A DNA stretch of 64,000 bases from an uncultured Acidaminococcus sp. GTDB taxonomy: Bacteria; Bacillota; Negativicutes; Acidaminococcales; Acidaminococcaceae. The DNA lies in contig UPXT01000007.1 of assembly GCA_900538365.1 (NCBI GenBank), positions 1 through 64,000 of the forward strand, in the 5' to 3' direction. Every line of letters starts with the position of its first letter. Position 1 is the stretch's first letter. Both the position numbers and the translations under genes were made by a program. Under the pieces are notes generated by a model. The model did no database searches and was not told the origin of the DNA. It saw only the letters and a list, made by a program, of their open reading frames with translations. Shown piece by piece: positions 53,076 to 60,955 of this stretch.

Positions 53076-53955
53076 ATTCCTCCATCATCTCCCTGCACCA
53101 TTCCCGATACGTATCGTCAAAAAGACTTCCTTTTTCCCAAATGAAAGTGAAATCGTGGGTGACGGAAAAGTCCGCAAGGTCGATGCGCATGAGCCGTCCT
53201 TCACGAATAGGGCCTTCAGCGGCCGATTCGTACAAAAAGGACACGCCCATATCTTCTTCGAGAAGCTGCAAGATAGCATGCATGCCGCCGATTTCAATTC
53301 GCTGCGAAAAATCACTGATCTGCCGACCCATGAGGGCGAGCTGGTTTTCCAAAAGGCGTCTGGTCCCGCTTCCCGGTTCGCGGAGGATGAGGCACTCTGT
53401 AAAGAGGTCCTCGAGTTTTTTCGGCGTCTTTTGAAACTCATGCCGCGCGCTCGTCACCGGCACAAAGGCGACCGTATCGTAGCGCAGGGCTTCAAATTCC
53501 TCGGGATCAAAATAACCTTCCACAAGGGCAAACTGGATGTTCCCTTCTTCAAGGCCGCGGATAAGCTCTTCCGTATTGGCGATCTTCATGGTCAGGGCCG
53601 CGTCAGGATGGCGGCGGATGAAGCGAGAAAGGGGCGGCGCCACGACATATTCGCCGATGGTCTTTGTTACGCCAAAATGTATGGGCTGCGACGCCGCGCG
53701 GGCATGGTGCAGACGCTGTCGGAGTTCCCGGTCATCGTTGCGCATAGCAAGACCCGCCTTATATAAGAGGGCTCCCTCGGGCGTTAACATGAGCTTGCGT
53801 TCCTTATAATGGAAAAGAGGTACGTCATAGGCCCCTTCCAAATAGCGGATATGCTGCGACACAGCAGGCTGCGTAATATGAAGCTTTGCCGCAGCCTGGG
53901 TAAAGTTCATGGTCTCGCAGACCGTAAGAAAAGTTTCCATTCGGTGGTCTAACAT
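53074..53955 (-). CDS. LysR-family regulator, divergent from yeiH
   Basis: A 293-residue LysR protein with helix-turn-helix MNFTQAAAKLHITQPAVSQH (about 16-35) and a C-terminal periplasmic-binding-like effector domain (about 90-290). The ATG at 53955 has GGAGG upstream. Divergence from a YeiH-type gene recalls the YeiE/YeiH pair of enterobacteria, and by that precedent it should control 54086-55108 through the inverted repeat between them. Effector unknown, possibly a sulfur compound. Confidence 0.9.
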   Translation of the reverse strand: MLDHRMETFLTVCETMNFTQAAAKLHITQPAVSQHIRYLEGAYDVPLFHYKERKLMLTPEGALLYKAGLAMRNDDRELRQRLHHARAASQPIHFGVTKTIGEYVVAPPLSRFIRRHPDAALTMKIANTEELIRGLEEGNIQFALVEGYFDPEEFEALRYDTVAFVPVTSARHEFQKTPKKLEDLFTECLILREPGSGTRRLLENQLALMGRQISDFSQRIEIGGMHAILQLLEEDMGVSFLYESAAEGPIREGRLMRIDLADFSVTHDFTFIWEKGSLFDDTYREWCREMMEE

Positions 53956-53964
53956 GGATCCTCC

Positions 53965-54005
53965 ATAAAATTATCTTATTGATTAATAACAAAAGATAAT
54001 TTTAT
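53965..54005. promoter_or_regulatory. Perfect 13-bp inverted repeat between lysR and yeiH, candidate LysR operator
   Basis: ATAAAATTATCTT (53965-53977) and its exact complement AAGATAATTTTAT (53993-54005) are separated by 15 bases that include TTATTGATTAATAA. Size and location fit a LysR recognition plus activation site. Confidence 0.75.
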
Positions 54006-54085
54006 TTTATCATAAAATCTGTGTAAAATGGTACCGAATTTAATTGGAGCGGCCTATGGTGCCGCAATATGAGGAGGCAATCATC

Positions 54086-55108
54086 ATGAATCCATCGAAA
54101 CTCCCGGGCATCGCACTCTGCCTTGTCATTGCCCTGCCAGCCTGGTTTTTGGGAAAAGCCTTTCCTATCATTGGCGGGCCCATCATCTCCATTCTTCTCG
54201 GCATGGTCGCCGGCCAGTTCCTTAAGGACCGGACAAAGGTCAAAAGAGGGATTTCCTTTACGTCCAAGTACATCCTGCAGACGGCCGTAGTCTTTTTGGG
54301 CTTTGGCCTGAACCTTTCCGTCATCCTCGCAACAGGCTGGCAGAGCCTTCCCATCATCATCTGCACCATTGCAACGTCGCTTATCATCGCGTACGGACTG
54401 CAAAAGACCATGAACATTGATGTCAACAAGGCCACCCTTATCGGTGTTGGTTCGTCCATCTGCGGCGGGTCCGCCATTGCGGCGACGGCACCGGTCATCG
54501 AGGCAACGGATGATGAAGTGGCCCAAGCCATTTCGACGATTTTCTTCTTTAATGTCCTTGCCGCGATTTTGTTCCCCCTCCTTGGGACGGCGCTCCATAT
54601 GGATACCCTGAGCGGCGAAGCTTTCGGCATCTTTGCCGGCACGGCGGTAAACGACACGTCGTCTGTAACGGCAACGGCCGCTACCTGGGACAGCATGTGG
54701 AACCTGGGAACCCAGACCCTTGATAAGGCCGTCACGGTCAAACTCACCCGGACCCTTGCCATCATCCCCATTACGCTCTTTTTGGCCTGGAACCGCTCCC
54801 GTCATCAAGCGGGCAAAGGCCGCGCAGTGAGCGCAAAAAATGTATTTCCTATGTTCATCCTTTACTTTGTCCTTGCTTCCGTCGTTACGACCGTAAGCAT
54901 CCATATGGGCATTTCGGGAGCCGTCTTTGGACCAATGAAGACCCTCAGCAAGTTTCTCATTGTCCTTGCCATGGCCGCCATTGGGCTCAATACGAACCTT
55001 GTCGAACTGGTCAAAAAAGGCGGCAAGCCGATTTTCCTCGGTGCCTGCTGCTGGATAGGCATCACCCTCGTCAGTCTCCTGATGCAGCACGTCATGGGGC
55101 TCCTGTAA
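54086..55108 (+). CDS. YeiH-family (PSE) putative sulfate/sulfonate exporter
   Basis: Inner-membrane protein of 340 residues with about ten TM segments. UPF0324/PSE markers: [14 protein letters not shown] near 34, [36 protein letters not shown], and [14 protein letters not shown]. The ATG at 54086 is nine bases after GAGGAGG; upstream ATGs at 54044 and 54056 lie in the leader without ribosome sites. Some relatives export sulfite or taurine-derived sulfur; the actual cargo here is not known. Confidence 0.9.
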   Translation: MNPSKLPGIALCLVIALPAWFLGKAFPIIGGPIISILLGMVAGQFLKDRTKVKRGISFTSKYILQTAVVFLGFGLNLSVILATGWQSLPIIICTIATSLIIAYGLQKTMNIDVNKATLIGVGSSICGGSAIAATAPVIEATDDEVAQAISTIFFFNVLAAILFPLLGTALHMDTLSGEAFGIFAGTAVNDTSSVTATAATWDSMWNLGTQTLDKAVTVKLTRTLAIIPITLFLAWNRSRHQAGKGRAVSAKNVFPMFILYFVLASVVTTVSIHMGISGAVFGPMKTLSKFLIVLAMAAIGLNTNLVELVKKGGKPIFLGACCWIGITLVSLLMQHVMGLL

Positions 55109-55316
55109 ACTCGAAGATACCTGTTTAGTTCAAAATATGGAATGATTGAGGAAGGTTCCTTGCGGGAGCCGCTAGGACAATGACAAATCCCAGATAGTCC
55201 CGTCCCCTCATAAGGCATTCTATCCTGTTGGAGGTTCCTTCTTTACACGGATTTTCTTTCCATACGGCGAAAAGGACCTATCAAAAAAAGTACCTCACCG
55301 TTCAAGGGGCCGAGTG

Positions 55317-55360
55317 AAATGTACCCTTCCTACTGGACACCCAGTAAGGAGGGTACATTT
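55317..55360 (+). promoter_or_regulatory. Hairpin sequestering the ribosome binding site of the IS3-type orfA
   Basis: A 20-bp stem with two mismatches (AAATGTACCCTTCCTACTGG with CCAGTAAGGAGGGTACATTT, 4-base loop). AAGGAGGG lies in the 3' arm and the TTG start begins at its edge. Confidence 0.7.
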
Positions 55361-55731
55361 TGCGTTATACGACTGAATTTAAGCTAATGTGTGTAGAACT
55401 TTATCGTCAGGGTAAGTGGGTAAAAACACCTAAAGGAATGAAACCAGCAAATTTCCGTAACAAGATTCCTACTTGGAATCGTATCGAACAGGCTGGCGGA
55501 CCGGAAGCATTGTGTCACAAAGCACATTACAAAGCATGGTCTCCAGAGGAGGAACTTGAATTGGTTTCGCAAGTCAATGCCGAACAGTCAATGATGGCTG
55601 TCGCTTGTCAATATGGTATAAGCTGTGGTCTTTTATACCAATGGGTTCGTAAATACAGAGAAGAGGGGTATAATGGGCTCGTAAGTAAAAAGAAGTTTGA
55701 AACACAAAAGATTGAAGGACAAAAAACGTAA
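55360..55731 (+). pseudogene. Truncated IS3-family (IS150-like) transposase OrfA
   Basis: A 123-residue product with helix-turn-helix features: TTEFKLMCVELYRQGKW at the start and ISCGLLYQWVRKYREEGYNG near residue 95, as in IS150-type OrfA. Start is TTG at 55360. After about residue 118 the lysine-rich linker seems to continue in another frame, then orfA ends and no orfB follows; repeat hairpin H begins at 55735. The base composition is more AT-rich than the flanking genes. An IS remnant, unlikely to transpose. Confidence 0.75.
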
Positions 55732-55734
55732 GAA

Positions 55735-55870
55735 AAGCCCAAAGCCGAACGTAGACATAGGTTCGGTTTTGGGTTCTTATCTTATATTCGGTTTTTGTAA
55801 GAAGCTGGTCTTTTTCAAACGTAGAAAGCACAATGGCGCTTGGAATAATCCGCGTCCAGTCTTTTCCCCC
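55735..55870. repeat. Intergenic composite repeat, site 5 (hairpin H and module T relative)
   Basis: Hairpin H (55735-55775) pairs AAGCCCAAAGCCGAAC with GTTCGGTTTTGGGTT. A diverged module T follows and leads into the 470-bp element. It abuts the truncated transposase, so the IS may have inserted at or next to the repeat. Confidence 0.7.
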
Positions 55871-56340
55871 AGAACTTGATGCAGCGCATCGATCCGCCTT
55901 CGCCAAAGCGGTAAGCGCATCGCCGATTGGTTTACGAGCTTTCACGTGCCTTAGAAAAAGCGAAGTGAGAGATCATGCAGGGCGGTTAAGTGAGTCGCCG
56001 AATTTTTTGTTACCCCTTATGCTGAAAAATTCATGCGGAAAGCTTACTCATAGGGCAGCGACAATAGGAGCCGTCGGAGTATCCCCTGCCGGAAAAGCCG
56101 GTCTTATGATGTGTAGCAGCAGAGAGCGCCCCTTTTATTCCTTACCTCCGCACCCGTATCAATCCATTGCGGCTGCGGAGGTAAAGGAAAGGTTTTCGTG
56201 TACGACGGGGCCGCTAACAAAATGTATGAGCACTCATGTTGTGGGGAATTTTCCATGAAACGCTATCACTAAAAATTCCCGGTTTGGGCGGTGGATGAGA
56301 AACGTCAGTGACGTCTTATTCCGAGCGGCTGGCAAGGCAT
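55871..56340. repeat. 470-bp structured element, copy B
   Basis: Same length and orientation as copy A (52448-52917). Differences cluster in loops or are compensated: the hairpin near 56143-56188 becomes ACCTCCGCA facing TGCGGAGGT, longer than the one in copy A. No conserved reading frame with start signals. Confidence 0.8.
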
Positions 56341-56535
56341 ATCCGCCCAGGGTTCTAAGGCTATTTTAGAGCGCAGCAAAAAGCTGAGGAACATATTGGA
56401 GGGCGGATTTAATCTGGTCCCCAGTCCCGCAGGGACACGGCAGCCGCAGGACAGCCATTTTCTCCATCGGCCGCATGGATAGCTTGACAGCCGTTTTTTC
56501 TTCATCAAATCAGCCTGCGCTTTGGGCTGCCCCTC
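56341..56535. other. Intergenic segment without supported gene
   Basis: Sequence between the 470-bp element and the RraA-like gene end. A GTCCC-gca-GGGAC hairpin is present near 56424-56438. No ORF with start signals. Confidence 0.4.
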
Positions 56536-57243
56536 TTACTTTTCCGTATGATTGGCCATATCAACAAACTCACAATTCAAGGCCTTTAATTTTTCATAGA
56601 CCCAATCCTGGTTGCAGGAGCCCGTTTCTTCGAGCTGGCGCAGGTTGGCCTGATCCCGGGCGGTAATCTTCTTGGACTGTTCCAAGACCTGTTCGGCCTG
56701 GTCCGGACGAATAAAGACAATCCCGTCCGAATCGGCAACAACGATATCACCGGGATACACGATTTGTCCCCCGACGACAATCGGCACATTGACTTCTCCC
56801 GGCCCGTTAAAGAACGGTCCATTCGGGCTGACGCCTTTAGTAAAGACGAGAAAATCGTCCATTTCAGCAAGGGCCGCCGAGTCACGGGTGGCCCCGTCGA
56901 TGATAAGGCCCTTGACGCCGCGGGCTTTGCAGTATTTAGCCGTCACTTCGCCTGCCACGGCGCGGTCAGCAAACCCGCCGGCATCGATGACAACAACGTC
57001 GCCCCGTTTCGTATACTGGATTGCGGCGCGGAAGAGCAGGTTGTCCCCATGGGGCAGACGGATGGTAAAGGCCGTTCCCACAACGGAACGGGTATATTTC
57101 TTAAGAGGCGTAATGCTGTGGTCAACGGCCCCAAAACGGCTCATCGTATCGTCCAAATCAGACGTAGCAAGGTCATAGAATTGGCGGACAAGTTCCTTTG
57201 GAGGACGCGTAAAGTCCTTGATGATGCGGCAACCAATATTCAT
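56536..57243 (-). CDS. RraA-family protein (RNase E regulator-like / HMG aldolase-like)
   Basis: A 235-residue protein of the RraA fold with GDVVVIDAGGFADRAVAGEVTA, the catalytic-type GLIIDGATRDSA (Arg-Asp of aldolase relatives) and VYPGDIVVADSDGIVFI. Members act as RNase E inhibitors, 4-hydroxy-4-methyl-2-oxoglutarate aldolases or oxaloacetate decarboxylases. The GATRD motif and the length above E. coli RraA favour an enzyme role. The ATG at 57243 has AGGAG eight bases upstream. Confidence 0.85.
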   Translation of the reverse strand: MNIGCRIIKDFTRPPKELVRQFYDLATSDLDDTMSRFGAVDHSITPLKKYTRSVVGTAFTIRLPHGDNLLFRAAIQYTKRGDVVVIDAGGFADRAVAGEVTAKYCKARGVKGLIIDGATRDSAALAEMDDFLVFTKGVSPNGPFFNGPGEVNVPIVVGGQIVYPGDIVVADSDGIVFIRPDQAEQVLEQSKKITARDQANLRQLEETGSCNQDWVYEKLKALNCEFVDMANHTEK

Positions 57244-57312
57244 ACGATTATCTCCTTTTTTCTTTAAGTACCAAAAAGCCATTATAGACGTTTTATAAAA
57301 TTTTGCAAGCCT

Positions 57313-57819
57313 CTACTTAACTAAAAAACCTGCCGTCTCAAGAGCCTCTTTGATCTCAGTGAGGGCTTCCCTGCTGGGGGCTTCCACTGTATGGTAATGG
57401 ACACCGCCGGCGATGTTGGACAAAGGCGCTTCCGGATGGTTCCGGATGGCTTTCATGAAACGCTGCACATCCCGGCGGCTTGAAAGGTTCAGCTTTCCTT
57501 CCAGCGTCCCATAGACAGGATGATCGATGGTCACGTTGCGGACCGTAGCCCCTGCATCAACAAAAATATTGAGTTCCTCTTCCATCCGTGACAGGTCGTG
57601 ACGGACCTTGAAGCGATGCACGCGGCATGCCTCCCCCAAAATAAGATATCCCCGATTCGTCGATATGACCGGCACGTCCTGGGCGCGAAGGAGCGCGATA
57701 TCCTGCACAATGACCTGACGGCTCACTTGAAACGCAGCGGCAAGGGACGCCCCTGAAATCGGCGTCTTTGCCCCTTGCAGCCGCTGCCTGAGATTTTCAC
57801 GGCGTGTATGTCCATCCAT
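57313..57819 (-). CDS. NiaR-like transcriptional repressor (HTH_11 plus 3H domain)
   Basis: A 168-residue regulator with N-terminal winged helix (ISGASLAAAFQVSRQVIVQDI, about 21-41) and a C-terminal 3H domain marked by His in FKVRHDL, TIDHPVYG and HYHTVEAP. In Firmicutes NiaR (YrxA) represses NAD synthesis and niacin uptake genes when nicotinate is abundant. None of those genes lies nearby, so it probably acts elsewhere. The ATG at 57819 follows GGGTGG. Confidence 0.88.
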   Translation of the reverse strand: MDGHTRRENLRQRLQGAKTPISGASLAAAFQVSRQVIVQDIALLRAQDVPVISTNRGYLILGEACRVHRFKVRHDLSRMEEELNIFVDAGATVRNVTIDHPVYGTLEGKLNLSSRRDVQRFMKAIRNHPEAPLSNIAGGVHYHTVEAPSREALTEIKEALETAGFLVK

Positions 57820-57978
57820 CTAAATTGCCACCCTTCCTCTGATTGGCGTTTGACCGACCTTATTAGGGCCATTTTTTCACAAATCACCTCTCCTGTCAAT
57901 CTTCCCGCCGTCTTAGCATAAAGACTGACAAAATTTTACAAAAAAAACTAGATTTTTACGGTTTCTTTGGCGGAAACC

Positions 57979-57987
57979 TGATATAAT
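57979..57987 (+). promoter_or_regulatory. Extended -10 promoter of the 58027 gene
   Basis: TGATATAAT, with consensus hexamer at 57982-57987, 39 bases before the start codon. No -35 at standard spacing. Confidence 0.6.
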
Positions 57988-58026
57988 GGGGAACGTGATT
58001 TTAATATAGGAAAGTGAGTGAACACG

Positions 58027-59097
58027 ATGGCGAACATGAATGACCGCTATATGGAAGAATATGAAGCGGCCCGCAGCGGCAAACCCAGCATCCAGGAAAC
58101 GCTGACCAAGGCGCAGAAACAGGAACAAAAGAAAAAACGGCACCGCTATGAAAAAATAGGCGCCGCCCTCCTCGTCCTGATCGGTGCCGCAAGTTGGTAC
58201 TTCTTCTACTATACCCAGACGCCGCAGTACACAATCAAAGAAATCCAAAAAGCAGTCCAGCAGCATGACGCCGTAACGGTCCACCAAAAAGTTGACATGG
58301 ACGGCCTGCTTTCCAAAAGTACCGACGCCGTACGCGATGCCGAGTGGGAGCTCAATCCAGACAGCGAGTTCACGGAAGAAGACAAACCCGAATTCATCAA
58401 GCACATGAAAGAAGTCATCGATAACGGCATCCTGACCGGTGACTGGACCGACTCCTACCAAAAGACCCATCCCGAGCGGGCCCTCAAGGTCAACCTGGGA
58501 GACCTTTCCCTGACCGAGATCAAGGACGTGAAGACGCAAAAAGACGAAGCCCTGGTCAACATCAAGATGAAAAACGATGCCAATAAGAGCGATGATATCC
58601 TCGTCCTGCGCCTGCGCAAAGACAAAAAAGGCTGGAAGCTCGAAGAGATCATGAACCTCAAATGGTACTATACCAAGATCCTCAAAAAAGAAGGCGTGAC
58701 GAAAAAAGAAAGCACCCCCACCCCGGGAACGGACGCCGCCCTCTATGAGGCCGTCAAAAACAAGATTGCCGAAGAAGTCCCAGAAGCCAAAGTCATCTTG
58801 AACCAACTGCCACAGGCATCGGGCACGAACGGAGCCAAGGAAATCACGCCGGAAGACGCCAAAAAAGTCGAGGACGCCGCCCAAAAAGTTCAGGTCATCC
58901 TGGAAAAACCGGTTGCCGGCAAAGTCCTCCGCTCCCTGCTGGAACATCAGGATGAACTGCAGGCAAAGACCCAGCAGCTCCTCGAAAAAGTCCAGAACGG
59001 GAACAACACCAAGGAAATCGTGGACCAGCTGAAACAGAACGAGACCCTCCTGGAATGGGGAAACAAGATCCTTACCTGGGTCATCAATAACTTATAA
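58027..59097 (+). CDS. Single-pass membrane protein, function unknown
   Basis: A 356-residue protein with a basic, charged N-terminal segment (1-42), one TM helix (about 44-64) and a large extracytoplasmic region. The first part of that region (70-215) resembles DUF2939-like tandem alpha/beta units: YTIKEIQKAVQQHDAVTVHQ and LKVNLGDLSLTEIKDV. The remainder (220-356) is Lys/Glu-rich and helical, probably coiled coil. GTG at 58018 is an alternative start; ATG at 58027 is preferred. No catalytic motif is seen. Confidence 0.75.
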   Translation: MANMNDRYMEEYEAARSGKPSIQETLTKAQKQEQKKKRHRYEKIGAALLVLIGAASWYFFYYTQTPQYTIKEIQKAVQQHDAVTVHQKVDMDGLLSKSTDAVRDAEWELNPDSEFTEEDKPEFIKHMKEVIDNGILTGDWTDSYQKTHPERALKVNLGDLSLTEIKDVKTQKDEALVNIKMKNDANKSDDILVLRLRKDKKGWKLEEIMNLKWYYTKILKKEGVTKKESTPTPGTDAALYEAVKNKIAEEVPEAKVILNQLPQASGTNGAKEITPEDAKKVEDAAQKVQVILEKPVAGKVLRSLLEHQDELQAKTQQLLEKVQNGNNTKEIVDQLKQNETLLEWGNKILTWVINNL

Positions 59098-59101
59098 CCA
59101 T

Positions 59102-59136
59102 AAGGACGTAAGCACTTGCCGCTTGCGTCCTTTTTT
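59102..59136 (+). terminator. Terminator of the 58027 gene
   Basis: AAGGACGTAAGC pairs with GCTTGCGTCCTT (one G-T pair), followed by TTTTG. Confidence 0.9.
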
Positions 59137-59663
59137 GCTGTTTCTTATAGCGGAAAACCGCATGCTGGGTTGTTGATCATTCCACTTGAACTGAAATTAG
59201 CGATTTCAGTTGGCCTCTGCCATAGCGCCTTGCCTGCCCAAAAGGACGGACATAGAAAACTCTTCCTTTTCTACTAAAACTAGTAGGAACAGGAGGATTG
59301 CTGTCATCTAAAGAATTCATTCTATCCAAAGAATTCTCTCCTTCGTTATAAAAGTCTTCCCTCACGTACATCGTGACAGGCTGGGGAGAGGATCTTGATG
59401 GATTCTTCCACGACGCGGCAGACGGACCTTGCCGCCAGCTTGACCGCACGGAACTCAAGGCAGCCGTGTACCTGCAGCAGCGCTCAAACCCCAGCTGCCG
59501 ATCAAGGAGATAGAAGGAAACCTGCCGTCTGGAGCTTCAGAAGAGCCACGAAAGCACCCGCATCTTATCCCTCCTGTTTTGTAGATGAACAGTCCTTATC
59601 CGAGAAGCATCACCAGCTTTCCAGTGTCCCTCCTCTGCTTCATGGCCGCCCTTCACAAAAAAA
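59137..59663. other. Intergenic segment without confident gene
   Basis: Holds one doubtful minus-strand ORF (59177-59371). The rest has no start signals or motifs. A long + strand ORF entering here from the binding-protein gene is an antisense shadow. Confidence 0.4.
59177..59371 (-). pseudogene. Possible gene remnant (about 64 residues)
   Basis: Reads as hydrophilic protein-like sequence (EDFYNEGENSLDRMNSLDDS, then RKGRVFYVRPFGQARRYGRG) but has no ribosome binding site and no family I recognise. Codon use differs from neighbours. It may be the tail of a decayed gene or chance. Confidence 0.2.
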
Positions 59664-59691
59664 GACCGAACACAGTTTCCTGCATTCGGTC
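59664..59691 (-). terminator. Terminator of the orphan binding-protein gene
   Basis: GACCGAA/TTCGGTC stem followed on the minus strand by TTTTTTTG. Confidence 0.85.
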
Positions 59692-59721
59692 AGGTTGGCC
59701 TATGATGGCTGTTTTGTTTTT

Positions 59722-60561
59722 TTACAGCCCCAGGGCTTTTTCTGCGCTTTCCGGCAGTTCCGGCGCTTCCTGGTTGAACCATTTCTTATAGAGTTTGGCA
59801 TACGTGCCATCTTTTTTCATGTCCGCAATGGCTTTATTGATGGCATCCTTGAGTTCTTTATCGTCTTTGTTCAGGACAAAGCCCAAGAGTTCCGATTTGG
59901 AGTCAGGGATAGGGATGACACGGACTTTTCCTTTGCCTTTACCTTCAAGGGTGGAAAAATATTCACCGACCGGTTTATCGACAATGGCAGCGGGTGCATT
60001 GCCAACCTGGACTTCGAGAAGGGCATTGGCACTGGAGTCGAACTGTTTAGCCTCCATGCCGTGGCTTTCGGCGTATTTGGCGCCTGTTGTGCCAACCATA
60101 ACGGCGACGTTCTTGCCCTTAAGGTCAAGAGCCGACTGGACAGGACTATCCGTGGGAACAACAATGGCCAGTTTCGATTCGTAAAAAGGCGCCGCAAAGG
60201 CAACTTTCTTGGCCCGCTCTTTTGTCATGGTCATACCTGTAGCGGCAACATCGACTTGTTTTGATTGGATGGCTGGAATGATGCCGTTAAAAGGAATATT
60301 TTCCATCTGCGGATTGCGGCCAAGGCGCTTTGCCACTTCCCGGATCATATCGATTTCCATGCCTTTGTAATCACTTTCGTCGCCACTGGTGCCTTTATCT
60401 TTAAATTCAAAAGGTACATAGGTCGCGTTCGTCGCAATCCTGAGGACTTTTTGATTGTCCCCGTTTTTTGCCGTCTCTTTATTGGTACTGCAGGCTGCGA
60501 TTGATAGGGCAAGCACCGTACCCAGTCCGGCGGCAAGAAGTTTTTTATAGATTCTTTTCAT
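59722..60561 (-). CDS. Orphan amino-acid-binding lipoprotein (SBP_bac_3), ARG-box-type promoter
   Basis: A 279-residue binding protein with lipobox IAAC (Cys at about 24) and markers YVPFEFKDKGTSGDESDYKG, PFNGIIPAIQSKQVDVAATG and VGTTGAKYAESHG. It is only distantly similar to the 38-43 kb proteins and has an extra C-terminal tail (NQEAPELPESAEKALGL). GGAGG lies seven bases before the ATG. No permease or ATPase gene adjoins. The ARG-like site suggests a basic amino acid ligand. Confidence 0.9.
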   Translation of the reverse strand: MKRIYKKLLAAGLGTVLALSIAACSTNKETAKNGDNQKVLRIATNATYVPFEFKDKGTSGDESDYKGMEIDMIREVAKRLGRNPQMENIPFNGIIPAIQSKQVDVAATGMTMTKERAKKVAFAAPFYESKLAIVVPTDSPVQSALDLKGKNVAVMVGTTGAKYAESHGMEAKQFDSSANALLEVQVGNAPAAIVDKPVGEYFSTLEGKGKGKVRVIPIPDSKSELLGFVLNKDDKELKDAINKAIADMKKDGTYAKLYKKWFNQEAPELPESAEKALGL

Positions 60562-60589
60562 GATATTACCTCCCCATAATCATGGCATT

Positions 60590-60618
60590 ATTATACAACT
60601 AAGCGAATTTTTATGCAA
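60590..60618 (-). promoter_or_regulatory. Promoter of the orphan binding-protein gene with ARG-box-like site
   Basis: Minus-strand TTGCAT (60613-60618), 17-bp spacer and TATAAT (60590-60595). The sequence TGCATAAAAATTCG (60603-60617) overlaps the -35 and resembles the ARG box with two core mismatches. Same layout as the ABC operon promoter at 40870-40898. Confidence 0.75.
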
Positions 60619-60871
60619 TAATAATCAGTCGCATGACTTTGCTGTGATCACATCGGGAAAAGGACCTTTCCCTCATACGCAGGAGGCGAAGCTGCCTCAG
60701 CCTCCCTTCTTGCGGCTCTCATTTCTTGTGTTCAATGAAGTCAACGCCCTTTCGGCATCACTTACATCAAAGCAGCCCCATTCGCTGGTCCACCTTAAGA
60801 AGACGCATGGCGGCCGATTTCAGTCTTATTCGGATGGACCGGCAACGCATTTCTTCTTATCATGAAACATG
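60619..60871. other. Intergenic segment without supported gene
   Basis: About 250 bases with no start signals or motifs between the promoter of the binding-protein gene and the hairpin after lpxI. Confidence 0.4.
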
Positions 60872-60908
60872 CCCCATCGCTTTCAAACAGCTTATTGAGG
60901 CGATGGGG
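60872..60908 (-). terminator. Hairpin downstream of lpxI
   Basis: Perfect 9-bp stem CCCCATCGC/GCGATGGGG with long loop, 48 bases after the lpxI stop. Only a weak T-rich tail follows, so termination is probable but not certain. Confidence 0.5.
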
Positions 60909-60955
60909 GCACGCAGGACCACGGCAGCCCGGCGCAATCACAGGCCGAGTGTCTT

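Noticed and set aside
54002..55090. Open frame of 362 residues antisense to yeiH
   Set aside because: Its sequence is low-complexity and charged, and the opposite strand encodes a clear ten-helix membrane protein.
57913..58947. Open frame of 344 residues antisense to the 58027 membrane protein gene
   Set aside because: Phe/Gly/Val-rich with no start signal; the + strand gene has an extended -10, start and terminator.
59395..60264. Open frame of 289 residues on the + strand
   Set aside because: Mostly antisense to the binding protein at 59722-60561; no ribosome site.
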